64,000 nt of DNA from Chryseobacterium potabilaquae (GTDB taxonomy: Bacteria > Bacteroidota > Bacteroidia > Flavobacteriales > Weeksellaceae). The DNA is taken from NCBI RefSeq assembly GCF_902728265.1, contig NZ_CACVBR010000021.1, positions 1-64,000 of the forward strand, given 5' to 3'. A program made the position numbers and the translations under genes. Shown here piece after piece: positions 1 through 8,570 of the stretch (positions are counted from its first letter, which is position 1; every line of letters starts with the position of its first letter). Under the pieces are notes generated by a model. That model was not told the DNA's origin. It was given only the letters and a program-made list of their open reading frames with translations, and did not search any database.

Positions 1-502
1 TCCAATCCTTAAGCACTATATTTTCCGTTTCGCCAGCTAACCTCTCTATATAGTAATTTCTTTATCTTTTTATATTAATTAATTATTATGATTAAAAAAC
101 CCTCCTTTGGAATGAATCTTGCATTTAATACTTCTCAATATAGGGAGAAAATAAGCTCTCAAAAAGCATCTCCCATACAGACCTAGGAACATCAAAAAGA
201 GATTTTTACACCCATGAATAAAACACTACGAATCCCTCGTATAGGTAAAAGCTTTTCATGGAAGAGGAAAATATAATCTAGCTAAAATTCAAAAGCATTA
301 TGTTGTGTATAAATCGAAACTCTACTTCCAAGATGTGATAAATAATAATATGTTTCTAGTCAATAGTGTTTTGAGGTAGAACTAATAATTCATAATTCAT
401 ATGTGATTACCTCTTTATAAGCCAGTAAAGAGGTAATTTTTTCTAACCTTATAAAGTCACCGAAGATAGAGCTATAACCTAGGAGGTCGCACAAAAAGTT
501 AT
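1..502. other. Leading stretch without a firm gene
   Basis: No convincing gene is visible before the small CDS at 503. Two very short plus-strand frames with ATG starts exist: 88-186 (32 codons, begins MIKKPSFGMN) and 214-276 (20 codons, begins MNKTLRIPRI). A third open stretch, 245-378, has no good start. It ends 27 bp before a strong hairpin at 406-437, so it could be the 3' end of a decayed gene that once used that terminator. None resembles a family I know. Confidence 0.4.
406..437 (+). terminator. Rho-independent terminator
   Basis: A 12-bp perfect stem (attacctcttta paired with taaagaggtaat) with an 8-base loop runs into a T-rich tract on the plus strand. It probably ends a transcript that starts left of, or early in, the window. 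Confidence 0.75.
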
Positions 503-823
503 ATGATAGTGAATATGAAAGATCAGAGAATATTTAAGTGGTTGGAAGCAGGAGGCTTTCTCAGAATTATAAATAAGGGAAAGTGGATTGAAAGAGGATC
601 GGTAATCCACGCAAAGGAAATAGAACAAAATACTTATCTACTCTTTGTTGAAATAAAGGACTCAACACCCAACGATATCCAGGCATTTATTGTTGAATTT
701 GAAAGCTTGGACAGCATAGGTAAATATGAACCTCTGCAGATCATGTTCTATATGTCTATTAAGAATACACAAGATCTGTTATACTTTGAGAAATATTTAG
801 AGATACCTGCGGATCAATGCTAA
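503..823 (+). CDS. Hypothetical protein, 106 aa
   Basis: Small soluble-looking protein of unknown function; I do not recognise the family. It has no signal peptide or membrane segment and is rich in aromatic and charged residues. The ATG at 503 is followed by a second ATG at 515 (MKDQRIF), which may be the real start. The gene sits between a strong terminator upstream (406-437) and the CinA-like gene 68 bp downstream on the same strand, so it may be transcribed with that gene. The length and uninterrupted frame support a real gene only moderately. Confidence 0.5.
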   Translation: MIVNMKDQRIFKWLEAGGFLRIINKGKWIERGSVIHAKEIEQNTYLLFVEIKDSTPNDIQAFIVEFESLDSIGKYEPLQIMFYMSIKNTQDLLYFEKYLEIPADQC

Positions 824-891
824 ACGTTAGTTATAAATGTAAGGAGTCGTGGACACCTTAAAATAATTTAAACTATTCAAAATATAATGCT

Positions 892-1392
892 ATGAAATTT
901 GAAGAAAATCTTTTAGACTATATAAGTCAGTCCCTGATGAAGAGAGGTGAAACTATTTCAATTGTAGAAAGTGTTACTTCTGGATGTTTACAACTTGCTT
1001 TTTCGCAAATGCCCAATGCTTCTCTATTTTATAAGGGGGGTATGACAGCATATACTTTATCTGAAAAAGTACGATTACTAAATATAGATAGAACGGAAGC
1101 AGAAGAGTGCGATGGTGTATCAGCAAATATTGCAGAAATGATGGCCGTAAATGTGGCCCAACTTTTTAGATCTGATTGGTCAATTGCAGCTACTGGATAT
1201 TGTACCCCAATAAGAAATTCAGGATATAAAATTTTTGTTTATTTTTCCTTTGCATACAGAGGAGAAATTGTTTTTACAAAAAAATTAGAATTGCATCCAA
1301 AAACTCTGGCTTTAGATGCTCAACTATATTATACAGAATTTATTCTGGGATGTTTCAAAAGTCAAATGAATCGTGCATTAATTTTACAATAA
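892..1392 (+). CDS. CinA C-terminal domain protein (PncC-like)
   Basis: A stand-alone CinA C-terminal domain of 166 aa, the size of E. coli PncC. Family members deamidate nicotinamide mononucleotide in the pyridine nucleotide salvage cycle. The family's ESCTGG stretch appears near residues 26-31 as ESVTSG. It is followed by the conserved YKGGMTAYTLSEKVRLL block around 47-63 and an AATGY segment in the place of the usual ATG(I/Y)AGP. The N-terminal MoCF-like domain of full-length CinA is absent. The altered ESCTGG and AGP motifs suggest a divergent paralogue that may have lost or changed deamidase activity. Confidence 0.8.
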   Translation: MKFEENLLDYISQSLMKRGETISIVESVTSGCLQLAFSQMPNASLFYKGGMTAYTLSEKVRLLNIDRTEAEECDGVSANIAEMMAVNVAQLFRSDWSIAATGYCTPIRNSGYKIFVYFSFAYRGEIVFTKKLELHPKTLALDAQLYYTEFILGCFKSQMNRALILQ

Positions 1393-1509
1393 ATCTAACA
1401 ACATAGGGGTCGGCTCACGAAGCGAAAAATATTTAGGATTAAGCATGAGTTCTATTAAATTTTATATTACAATAGATGAAAGCTATCAGTAATTTCTACC
1501 TTAAATTTA

Positions 1510-1926
1510 TCATCCGGAGTTACCATAATTATCTAGGGATTTGCTTTGCGCAGGTCCCGCTTCTTTTTTTGGCAGTTTCCCTAGTTTCTCATAAAACTTA
1601 TGTAGTTGATCTAATTCATCCTCCGTTAAATCTTCAATATCAACGATACGGTTACTTGCATTTCCGTGGGCAGCAACAAGCTCGTTAAGCTTTATCTGAA
1701 TTGCTTTTGAATCTTTATTTTGAGCTTTCTGTATTAAAAAAACCATAAGAAAAGTAACAATAGTTGTCCCAGTATTGATAACCATTTGCCAGGTTTCAGA
1801 AAAATTAAATATCGGTCCTGTTGCTGCCCAAATAATTACGAGCAAGCTTGCTCCTATAAAAGCTCCCGCACTTCCTGTAAAACATACTGCCCAATCTGAA
1901 AATCTATCAAATAAGTTCTTTTTCAT
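1510..1926 (-). CDS. Low-affinity iron permease family membrane protein
   Basis: 138 aa from the chosen start (MKKNLFDRF). The open frame extends to 2004, but the upstream residues look non-coding and the family normally begins with a short basic stretch before the first helix. Two hydrophobic segments are visible, near residues 13-37 (with a GSAGAFIGASLL run) and 48-66 (TGTTIVTFLMVFLIQ). A charged cytoplasmic tail follows with DIEDLTEDELDQLHKFYEKL, as in the bacterial family annotated as low-affinity iron permease. Transport function in bacteria is inferred from the family name only. It stands alone, convergent with the CinA-like gene. Confidence 0.75.
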   Translation of the reverse strand: MKKNLFDRFSDWAVCFTGSAGAFIGASLLVIIWAATGPIFNFSETWQMVINTGTTIVTFLMVFLIQKAQNKDSKAIQIKLNELVAAHGNASNRIVDIEDLTEDELDQLHKFYEKLGKLPKKEAGPAQSKSLDNYGNSG

Positions 1927-2138
1927 AAAAAGGTTATTTAAATTTAAACTTATACCAGCAAAGACCATGCAGCAATTAGTATAAATCTTGTAATGGTGAA
2001 ACATTTAAGTATTCAAAATACTAATTAACAGTATATTATATAGTGGTATTGCTGAAAATTTATAATATCTTTAGAAATAACGGTATTATAATTGTTGATA
2101 CTATGGGACTCTAATACTAATCACCAAATTACAATATT

Positions 2139-2672
2139 ATGGAAGCTAAAACCACATTAAAAAAAGAACCTGCAAAGAAAAATGCAGCAAAAGATTTAAA
2201 AGACTTGTTTGAAGATTCTTTAAAAGACATTTACTGGGCTGAAAAAGCCCTTGTAAAAGCACTACCTAGCATGCAAAAAAATGCAACAGATGAAAAGTTA
2301 AAAACAGCGATTGAAAAACATATCACGGAAACTCAAATGCATGTAGAAAGATTAGAAGAATGTTTTAATTCATTGGGTAAAAAAGCCCAGGCTAAGAAAT
2401 GTGATGCAATGCAAGGGTTATTAGATGAAGGAAAAAGTATTATGGAAGAGACGGAACCGGGAGCAATAAGAGATGTAGGTATAATAGCTGCGGCTCAAAA
2501 AGTGGAACATTACGAAATTTCCACTTATGGAACTCTTGCGGCATATGCTAAGGTTTTGAAAGAAGAAGTATGTCTTAAAAATTTATTAGCCACTCTTGAT
2601 GAGGAAAAAAAATGCGATGGAACCCTAACAAAATTAGCAGACACTACCCTGAACAGTAAAGCAAGAAGCTAA
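2139..2672 (+). CDS. Ferritin-like DUF892 (YciE/YciF family) protein
   Basis: A 177-aa four-helix-bundle protein of the YciE/YciF family. Members are found in stress-induced regulons and bind a di-metal centre in known structures. Visible features are a Lys-rich N-terminal tail (residues 1-20), the family block DLFEDSLKDIYWAEKAL near 24-40, a helix with HITETQMHVERLE near 60-72, and AQKVEHYEISTYGTL near 126-140 that supplies Glu/His ligands. It is probably cytoplasmic. It is monocistronic, lying between divergent and convergent minus-strand genes. Confidence 0.85.
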   Translation: MEAKTTLKKEPAKKNAAKDLKDLFEDSLKDIYWAEKALVKALPSMQKNATDEKLKTAIEKHITETQMHVERLEECFNSLGKKAQAKKCDAMQGLLDEGKSIMEETEPGAIRDVGIIAAAQKVEHYEISTYGTLAAYAKVLKEEVCLKNLLATLDEEKKCDGTLTKLADTTLNSKARS

Positions 2673-2786
2673 TTTTTTGAACATACAAGCTCTAAGCTAA
2701 TTTAGATTAAAAATTAGCTTTACTTTGCTAGGTTTTAACATTATTCACCTTTACAATGTATTATTCACGGTATACGATAAAAAAAG

Positions 2787-2813
2787 AAGGCGTAGCAAAA
2801 ATAGCTACGCCTT
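2787..2813 (-). terminator. Terminator of the double-Dabb lipoprotein gene
   Basis: A 10-bp perfect stem (aaggcgtagc with gctacgcctt). On the minus strand it is followed by a T-rich run, 67 bp past the stop of the gene at 2880-3788. It could also work for the DUF892 gene on the plus strand, but the T-tract is weaker there. Confidence 0.75.
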
Positions 2814-2879
2814 ACTTAAGATAATAATCTTACAGACTTTACTCATTTGTTCTTTTTATTATCCTAAGATTATCAATTT

Positions 2880-3788
2880 TTATTGTTTTTTTACTTCATA
2901 ATCATACACTAACACTCCTTTAGTAGGTTGTGGATCAATATCTATAAATGGACCTACAAAATTCTTAAAGGCATCGTGCAATGGATCAAATGTTCCAGGA
3001 TCATTCAAGAAAGGTTTCCCTACATAGTAATCACGATCTGCCTTAGATGTAAAGCTTGCTCTGAAAGCTATATCATATCCTCTCGCGACACCTTCTTTAC
3101 TATTTTGATAACCAAACTCAATAAAAGGAATATAGGTTTTTCCATCTTTCTTACCATTCTTCAAATCCAAAAATCTGTTTACAACTTCTTGTTTTTGAGC
3201 TTCAGAAATTCCTGGTTTGAATTTAAATAATACCCAGTGATCTAATCTGTATCCTGTTTCTGGTACACTTCCTGTACCTCCTTCGTTGCTCTTATAGTCA
3301 AAAACCAGAACACCTCCAGTAGCAGGATCATCTACATCAAGAAATGGACCTACAAAGTTTTTAAAATCGTCATGCATGGGGTCAAAAGCTGCTGGAGTTG
3401 GTTGTCCATCAATTTTACCTACATAATAATCACGATCTTCCAAAGAATTGAAAGTCACTCTAAATCCTACATCATAGTTTCCTTTTACATCTTCCATGCT
3501 ATTTTGAAAACCATATTCAACTTTTAAATAAGTTTTACCATCCTTCAAAGAATTACGAAGGGCCATGAATCTATTAACAACTTCTTGTCTTTGTTGTTCC
3601 GTTACAGTCGGCTTAAATTTAAATAATACTAAATGCTCTATTCTCTCAGTTTTCATACTCTGAGGAACTTGCATATCATCATTATTATTGTTGCAAGAGA
3701 TCGTAGACATTAATCCAATAAATATTAATACAATCATAAACGATTTGATTATATTTTTTGTTGTGTTTTTTAAATTATTTTTTTTCAT
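2880..3788 (-). CDS. Lipoprotein with two Dabb (stress-response A/B barrel) domains
   Basis: 302 aa. A type II signal peptide ends at Cys32 (lipobox STISC), so this is probably an outer- or inner-membrane lipoprotein exposed to the periplasm or surface. Two tandem copies of the dimeric alpha-beta barrel (Dabb) domain follow. They begin near residues 47 and 181 with IEHLVLFKFKP and LDHWVLFKFKP, and each contains a VVNRF helix, a DGKTY strand, a DRDYYVGK block and a KNFVGPF ending. Dabb domains normally dimerise, so a tandem copy can form the barrel within one chain. The reaction is unknown. A terminator lies downstream at 2787-2813. Confidence 0.85.
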   Translation of the reverse strand: MKKNNLKNTTKNIIKSFMIVLIFIGLMSTISCNNNNDDMQVPQSMKTERIEHLVLFKFKPTVTEQQRQEVVNRFMALRNSLKDGKTYLKVEYGFQNSMEDVKGNYDVGFRVTFNSLEDRDYYVGKIDGQPTPAAFDPMHDDFKNFVGPFLDVDDPATGGVLVFDYKSNEGGTGSVPETGYRLDHWVLFKFKPGISEAQKQEVVNRFLDLKNGKKDGKTYIPFIEFGYQNSKEGVARGYDIAFRASFTSKADRDYYVGKPFLNDPGTFDPLHDAFKNFVGPFIDIDPQPTKGVLVYDYEVKKQ

Positions 3789-4402
3789 ACATTTTGATTT
3801 TCAATCAGTTGTAAAAGTAGACCTCTTACGTTTAGTGGAGAACCAAAAATGAATCAATGGGAAGTTTTAACTGCTGAATGGTAGATATTTAAAGCCCATC
3901 AGGAAAATATAATCTATACAAAAAAATGAAAATGTAATAGGTATAGAAGGCATTTTTTTAAATGGTTACAACTATCTGTAAACGAAATACAATACTGACC
4001 ATTAGACATAAAAAATTTTAAAATTAAGTATTACTCTTCGACTACTTATTGGCAGAGACTATACAATATTAATTTTAGAAAAAAGGACCAATTTTTTTGG
4101 AAATAGAAAGTATGATAGTACCTATGGGAGAATAATAAAGAGACTATTAATTATTTTATAAAATGGTGTAAGGAAGGGCGATAACTTGCATTATGTTAAG
4201 TAGGCTAAATTTTGATATGCTTTCAATTCTACTAAAGCATATAAATAAGACCATATTATTTACAAATTTCAAAAGACTTTATTTAGATTTGGAAATGTTT
4301 TTTGGAAAAAGCAAATAGAGCTTGTTAGACAATTTTACCCAAATACGACACTTTTTAGGACTGAAACGACAAGCCTATTATTACGAAAGAGATTTAGAAA
4401 GT
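3789..4402. other. Intergenic stretch left of the accessory island
   Basis: About 600 bp with stops in all frames and no firm gene. One stop-free plus-strand stretch (4249-4410, about 53 codons, no start) and an overlapping one in the next frame may be a gene remnant cut by the island insertion. I could not recognise either. The stretch ends at the left direct repeat (4403-4430). Confidence 0.4.
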
Positions 4403-4430
4403 TTTTATAAAATATTGTTTTGTGAGATTA
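4403..4430. repeat. Left direct repeat of the accessory island (att-like)
   Basis: The stretch ttttataaaa, then tatt, then gttttgtgagatta closely repeats 10265-10293, which reads ttttataaaa, cgaac, gttttgtgaaatta. The outer blocks differ at one base, while the centre differs in sequence and by one base in length. The two copies are in the same orientation and enclose exactly the five minus-strand island genes. The repeat overlaps the stop codon of the R-x4-H gene. It is read as a recombination scar by inference; AT-rich coincidence is possible. Confidence 0.5.
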
Positions 4431-4979
4431 TTCAAATTCTTTTAAATATTTACTGAGAATTTCTTTTCCTTTAGGCATTTTAAATAATTCTTTTCTTACA
4501 ATTTCTTTATATTTTTCAAGAGCATCTAATCTACCTTGAATATAGCCCCTATTATGAGCGCTTTCAAATGATAAATGTGTGATATATTTTTCCAGTTCTT
4601 TATATAATAAAATATATGCTAATGTAAAGTGAACTTCTTCATTAGGAATACTTTCTATTTCATAAAAATTCAAAAGATCTTTTCCTTTCTTTTCCCAGTC
4701 TTTGCCAAGGCTACAAAAAGCTTTAAATGATGAAACATCAAAAACATGTGCAAATTTGTTACGTATTTCTGCGAATAATATAAATTTTGCCTTCAATTTT
4801 TTATCCGTCTTAGAAAGATCTGTAATAAGATTTACTTTTGCGTTAAAAGATAACGATTGAGAACCATATCCGAAACTAATTGATGATTTTTTGTCAATTT
4901 GTAACAATTCGCATAAGTATAATGAGCAAAGCTCTTCCAGCATTGTAGCATACTGGACTATTAAATATCTTGTTTCCAT
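4428..4979 (-). CDS. HEPN-motif / MltR-like protein, third gene of IetAS-like operon
   Basis: 183 aa, all-helical in appearance, with no signal peptide or membrane segment. The clearest motif is FAEIRNKFAHVF, where Arg73 and His78 form the R-x4-6-H signature of HEPN proteins, many of which are metal-independent RNases. The preceding KVNLITDL segment and the motif also resemble MltR/DUF4145-type proteins, which share the fold and are not all nucleases. It starts 19 bp after the subtilase stop, so it is the last gene of a three-gene operon with the AAA ATPase and protease. Likely roles, all inferred, are effector, protease substrate, or adaptor of the defence pair. Confidence 0.65.
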   Translation of the reverse strand: METRYLIVQYATMLEELCSLYLCELLQIDKKSSISFGYGSQSLSFNAKVNLITDLSKTDKKLKAKFILFAEIRNKFAHVFDVSSFKAFCSLGKDWEKKGKDLLNFYEIESIPNEEVHFTLAYILLYKELEKYITHLSFESAHNRGYIQGRLDALEKYKEIVRKELFKMPKGKEILSKYLKEFE

Positions 4980-4998
4980 CGTTTTTTAAGATTATTGA

Positions 4999-7461
4999 TT
5001 AAATTTCAATTGGAATTTGTAAAAGAACTGGAGTATAAATATCAACATTTATATCCGCTGTTTCAATTGTTACTACTAAACTATAACGAATCTTATTGAT
5101 ATGGCGAGCAAGCTGCTTTCTATTTTTCCACCATCCTCCTACGGGATAAATTGCAATTTTATTTCGCGTTGCAAGATCTACAGCTGTTCCCTCCCAAATA
5201 TCTTTATGAATGGATCCTTTATCACGCACTTTTGAACCAAGAATCCAGTGCTCATTACCTTCTGGAACATAATTATCTTCTCGGGCAGATTTACTAACTC
5301 TTGCAGAAAATGCTTCTTCGCTTTCATTTGTATCAATCATTTTAAATCTTAAACCATGTGAACGGTAACTTGCTGCAAGTTCATATTGACGATTGCCGGG
5401 ATTAGGCTCAATAAAATATGACAGTGTTAATTTTAACTGGACTGGAGTATTCATTAGATCTTGAAGTACATCAACAGGCCATGGTAAATCTATAAGATGA
5501 AATTCGTCCGTTTTAACTCTCTTCTCTTCAAACTTGTATGGTTTCAGATATCTTTCAATAATTAATGAAAGTGAATTGTTAGCACTAAATTTAGCCTTAT
5601 TGAAATTCGGAACACCATATCCGACAGTGGACAAAAGAGCAAGCTTTTGATCAGGAGATAAATCAGAAATATTATGTTCACCTAACATAGAGTCTGTCCA
5701 ATCTGCTGAGTGAATAATCAGTGCTCTGATAGTTTCCGGCCAATATGCGGGATATGATTCATAGAGTTGAGCAGCAAATTTACTTGCCAAAGCTGTTGCA
5801 GCACTTGTATCACCAAACGTTGTAAACCATGAACGTCCTAGTCCACCTTTCGCTGTTGACAAAAGAGACAACGAATCTGGGTCAATTATTCCGTCACCAA
5901 AAATTCCTTGATTTCCTCCTTCCATAACAATATCTGGTTTTCTTGGCCATTCTTGCTGCCAAATTACGGATGTCTTATTACATGGTGCCATCGATCCCCT
6001 TGGCGCAATCAAAAATGCTTCGGGAAACTTTTCAAAATCTATCACATCTTTTAAAGTATAGGCTCCTACAGTAACTGCATTGAAAGATTGTGCAGGATCT
6101 TCAATAGAAAACTTATCATTAATAAGTGGATAGTCTATCCGCTCATTAATCGAAATATTACCAGATGATACAAAAAAAAGAGTCGTATCATTTGGATCTT
6201 CTGTATCTCCGAAAATTTTTTGATCTATTGCAGCGGACCACGATGATGGCCTCCCAAAATGCACTAATGTATCGCTGGTTACTGCCATACAAACAATCCT
6301 TTTATTTCGAGGATTGAGCAATTCCGCACGAGCAATAGCCTCCTGCGTTATAGCGCCATATAGTTCTGGATTATTTGGTTGACTAGGCTCAATAACCTTT
6401 ATACTTTCAAGGTCATGGTAAATTTCTATCCTGTCAAATCCAGCCATAACATCACTCAGATCACCATACATAATTAATCCAGCCATAGGTGTCCCATGGC
6501 CCTGCTCATGAGAATCACTAATAGACCAAGAAGGATCAATGGCGTCTAAATTCCTTACATCAATTAAATTTTCCAGTAGTGGATGGGCAATATTAACACC
6601 CGTATCTAATAAACAAACAGATATATTACCTAACAACTGATGATTATCTACTCGGTGATTGAGATTTTGAATCCAATCATTTTGCTCTGGCTTATCCAGG
6701 TATGTAAAAAGATCAGCAGTTTCTTTAGGTTTTCTTAATTCTGAAAGTGAATCAGTATATAAAATAGAGTTACCCAACTGGTGACTATTTCCATAAACTA
6801 AGAAAACAATATGTTCTGGAAAAGAAAGACTCCGACGTCTCCCGATTCGGATCCCAACATTTGCCAAAATTTCAAAAATTTTTTCGAGTTGTTCATCAGT
6901 TGATATTAAATAATTTCTATATATCCAGATTTCCCACCATGTACTCTCTCCAGATTCCGGAAATGCAAGTTCAGGCTCCTGCCAAAAACTTTTTAATGTT
7001 GCACTTTTAATTGACTCAAGATTAGCAATGAGATTCTGATGTTTAGGATTTCCTGTAGGAGTTTCTTCACCGATATACTGTTCTACTTTCCGTAAAAAGC
7101 TACCAATTGCTGTAGGATTCATGCATACAGTTGCTTCGTAGGTATCGTATTCCAAGTTTTCTCCAGGTATTCTCCTGTATGAAGCGAGTCTGTAATTCAA
7201 ATTTGAATCTTCAAATTTATCTATATCTAAAAGGAATCCTGGTGCGGATTTGAAAACGAGATAAACGAACTCAACCTCAGGTGCAAGTACCTTAAAAATA
7301 TCAACAGCTTCATTAAATTCATTTTGTATTTTTTGCCCTTGAACTGCTCTGTCAAGATTTAGACGCGGTTTTACTTTACTTCTCCCCGTAGAAACGGGGG
7401 TATAAGGCATTGGAGCAGTACGTTCTTTGAGAAAAATGTGATCACGTAAAAATTGAGGCAT
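4999..7461 (-). CDS. ietS: Subtilisin-like S8 serine protease, IetS-like
   Basis: 820 aa, no signal peptide, so cytoplasmic. The N-terminal ~270 residues are a family-specific region. The peptidase core follows with an apparently complete triad: Asp286 in LLDTGV, His322 in GHGTPMAG, and Ser553 in GDTSAATA, plus the oxyanion Asn435 in SSGN. A C-terminal region of ~230 residues looks beta-rich. It lies 8 bp downstream of the AAA ATPase, the tandem arrangement of IetA/IetS. That pair was described as a stability (toxin-antitoxin) module of an Agrobacterium Ti plasmid and later as an antiphage system. The protease would be the damaging partner and the ATPase its control. The family assignment rests on architecture and pairing. 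Confidence 0.8.
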   Translation of the reverse strand: MPQFLRDHIFLKERTAPMPYTPVSTGRSKVKPRLNLDRAVQGQKIQNEFNEAVDIFKVLAPEVEFVYLVFKSAPGFLLDIDKFEDSNLNYRLASYRRIPGENLEYDTYEATVCMNPTAIGSFLRKVEQYIGEETPTGNPKHQNLIANLESIKSATLKSFWQEPELAFPESGESTWWEIWIYRNYLISTDEQLEKIFEILANVGIRIGRRRSLSFPEHIVFLVYGNSHQLGNSILYTDSLSELRKPKETADLFTYLDKPEQNDWIQNLNHRVDNHQLLGNISVCLLDTGVNIAHPLLENLIDVRNLDAIDPSWSISDSHEQGHGTPMAGLIMYGDLSDVMAGFDRIEIYHDLESIKVIEPSQPNNPELYGAITQEAIARAELLNPRNKRIVCMAVTSDTLVHFGRPSSWSAAIDQKIFGDTEDPNDTTLFFVSSGNISINERIDYPLINDKFSIEDPAQSFNAVTVGAYTLKDVIDFEKFPEAFLIAPRGSMAPCNKTSVIWQQEWPRKPDIVMEGGNQGIFGDGIIDPDSLSLLSTAKGGLGRSWFTTFGDTSAATALASKFAAQLYESYPAYWPETIRALIIHSADWTDSMLGEHNISDLSPDQKLALLSTVGYGVPNFNKAKFSANNSLSLIIERYLKPYKFEEKRVKTDEFHLIDLPWPVDVLQDLMNTPVQLKLTLSYFIEPNPGNRQYELAASYRSHGLRFKMIDTNESEEAFSARVSKSAREDNYVPEGNEHWILGSKVRDKGSIHKDIWEGTAVDLATRNKIAIYPVGGWWKNRKQLARHINKIRYSLVVTIETADINVDIYTPVLLQIPIEI

Positions 7462-7469
7462 ATTTTGTG

Positions 7470-8450
7470 TTAAAATGGTTTCTTTCTATGCTTTATTGAA
7501 TCAATAAAGTCATCCTCAGAAATTTCATCTATCCCATACACCAAAATATCTTTTGCAAGATCTTCACACACTCTAGAAATCTCAGAATAACTGAGGCCAA
7601 TTGACTCTGTAGCAATTTTTTCTAAATTAAAACTATTACTCAAATTAAGTTCATCCAATCTTTTCAGATATAGTTTCTTAATCTCTGGCAATTCAGGTAA
7701 TGTGTAAATAATAATATCATCAAAACGCCTAAAGAGCGCTGTATCTAAAAATTCAGGAATATTAGTAGCAGCTATGATCAAACTGTTAGAGTTATCTTTC
7801 TCTAACTGTAATAAAAAACTATTTAAAACTCTTTTGATCTCTCCGACTTCATTAATACTTGTTCTGGTAGTCCCTACACTATCAAATTCATCAAAAAGAT
7901 AAACTGCTCGGAATTGATGCATCGCATTAAAAATTAATCTAAGCTTTGCAATCGACTCTCCCATGTATTTGCTAATCAATCCATCCAGCCTAATAACAAA
8001 CAGTGGTATAGCTAGTTCACTTGCAAGAGCACTAGCAGACATCGTCTTCCCACATCCGGGAGGACCAGCAAATAATAGTTTTTTTCTAGGCTGAAGATTA
8101 TGATGTTTTAAAAGTTCAATTTTAGATTGTTCATCTAGTATACGTCTAAGTGACTTGTTGATTTTAGGAGATAAAATCATATTATTAAGCTTAAACTCTG
8201 GCTGAATAAGTTCTAATAATTCGCTTAGTTCCTTTTGGCCAACACTATCATGAAGTGGCCTTATAATGCCTGTAAATTTTGATTTGCTTGACTTTGCATT
8301 GTCAATAAGCTTCTTTATCTCATCTGCTAGAATGACATGTCCTTTTTTTGCTTCAGCGGCGGCAATTTGCATTGCGGTAGCATAAAATCTGCCATCGTCA
8401 CCAACTCCGTATGATTTAATTAAACTCTTTATTTGTTCTGCTGCAGCCAT
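7470..8450 (-). CDS. ietA: AAA ATPase, IetA-like partner of the subtilase
   Basis: 326 aa with a single AAA module. An N-terminal helical region (1-95) carries a KGHVILADEIKKLI segment typical of ATPases paired with S8 proteases. Next come Walker A GPPGCGKT (129-136), the pore-type KYMGES segment (161-166), Walker B YLFDEFD (184-190), sensor 1 AATN (227-230), the arginine finger in RRFDD (241-245) and a C-terminal lid. It is the first gene of the minus-strand trio with the S8 protease and the R-x4-H protein. In the described IetAS system the ATPase neutralises or regulates the protease. I see no clean TAnnTTTG box immediately upstream. Confidence 0.8.
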   Translation of the reverse strand: MAAAEQIKSLIKSYGVGDDGRFYATAMQIAAAEAKKGHVILADEIKKLIDNAKSSKSKFTGIIRPLHDSVGQKELSELLELIQPEFKLNNMILSPKINKSLRRILDEQSKIELLKHHNLQPRKKLLFAGPPGCGKTMSASALASELAIPLFVIRLDGLISKYMGESIAKLRLIFNAMHQFRAVYLFDEFDSVGTTRTSINEVGEIKRVLNSFLLQLEKDNSNSLIIAATNIPEFLDTALFRRFDDIIIYTLPELPEIKKLYLKRLDELNLSNSFNLEKIATESIGLSYSEISRVCEDLAKDILVYGIDEISEDDFIDSIKHRKKPF

Positions 8451-8570
8451 AAGCCTATAATATACAAAATAACAATAAATATTTGAAATATGGTCAAATA
8501 GCTATGATTTTTTGACAGATTTTTTTTAAACAAATAGAACTTTTACGTAGCTTATAAAGAATAAATTTGC

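Noticed and set aside
1476..1984. Two plus-strand frames opposite the iron-permease-like gene
   Set aside because: They are reverse-strand shadows of a recognisable membrane protein.
4249..4410. Open stretch of about 53 codons left of the island
   Set aside because: It has no start codon, no recognisable motif, and a competing open frame overlaps it. Mentioned only as a possible remnant.
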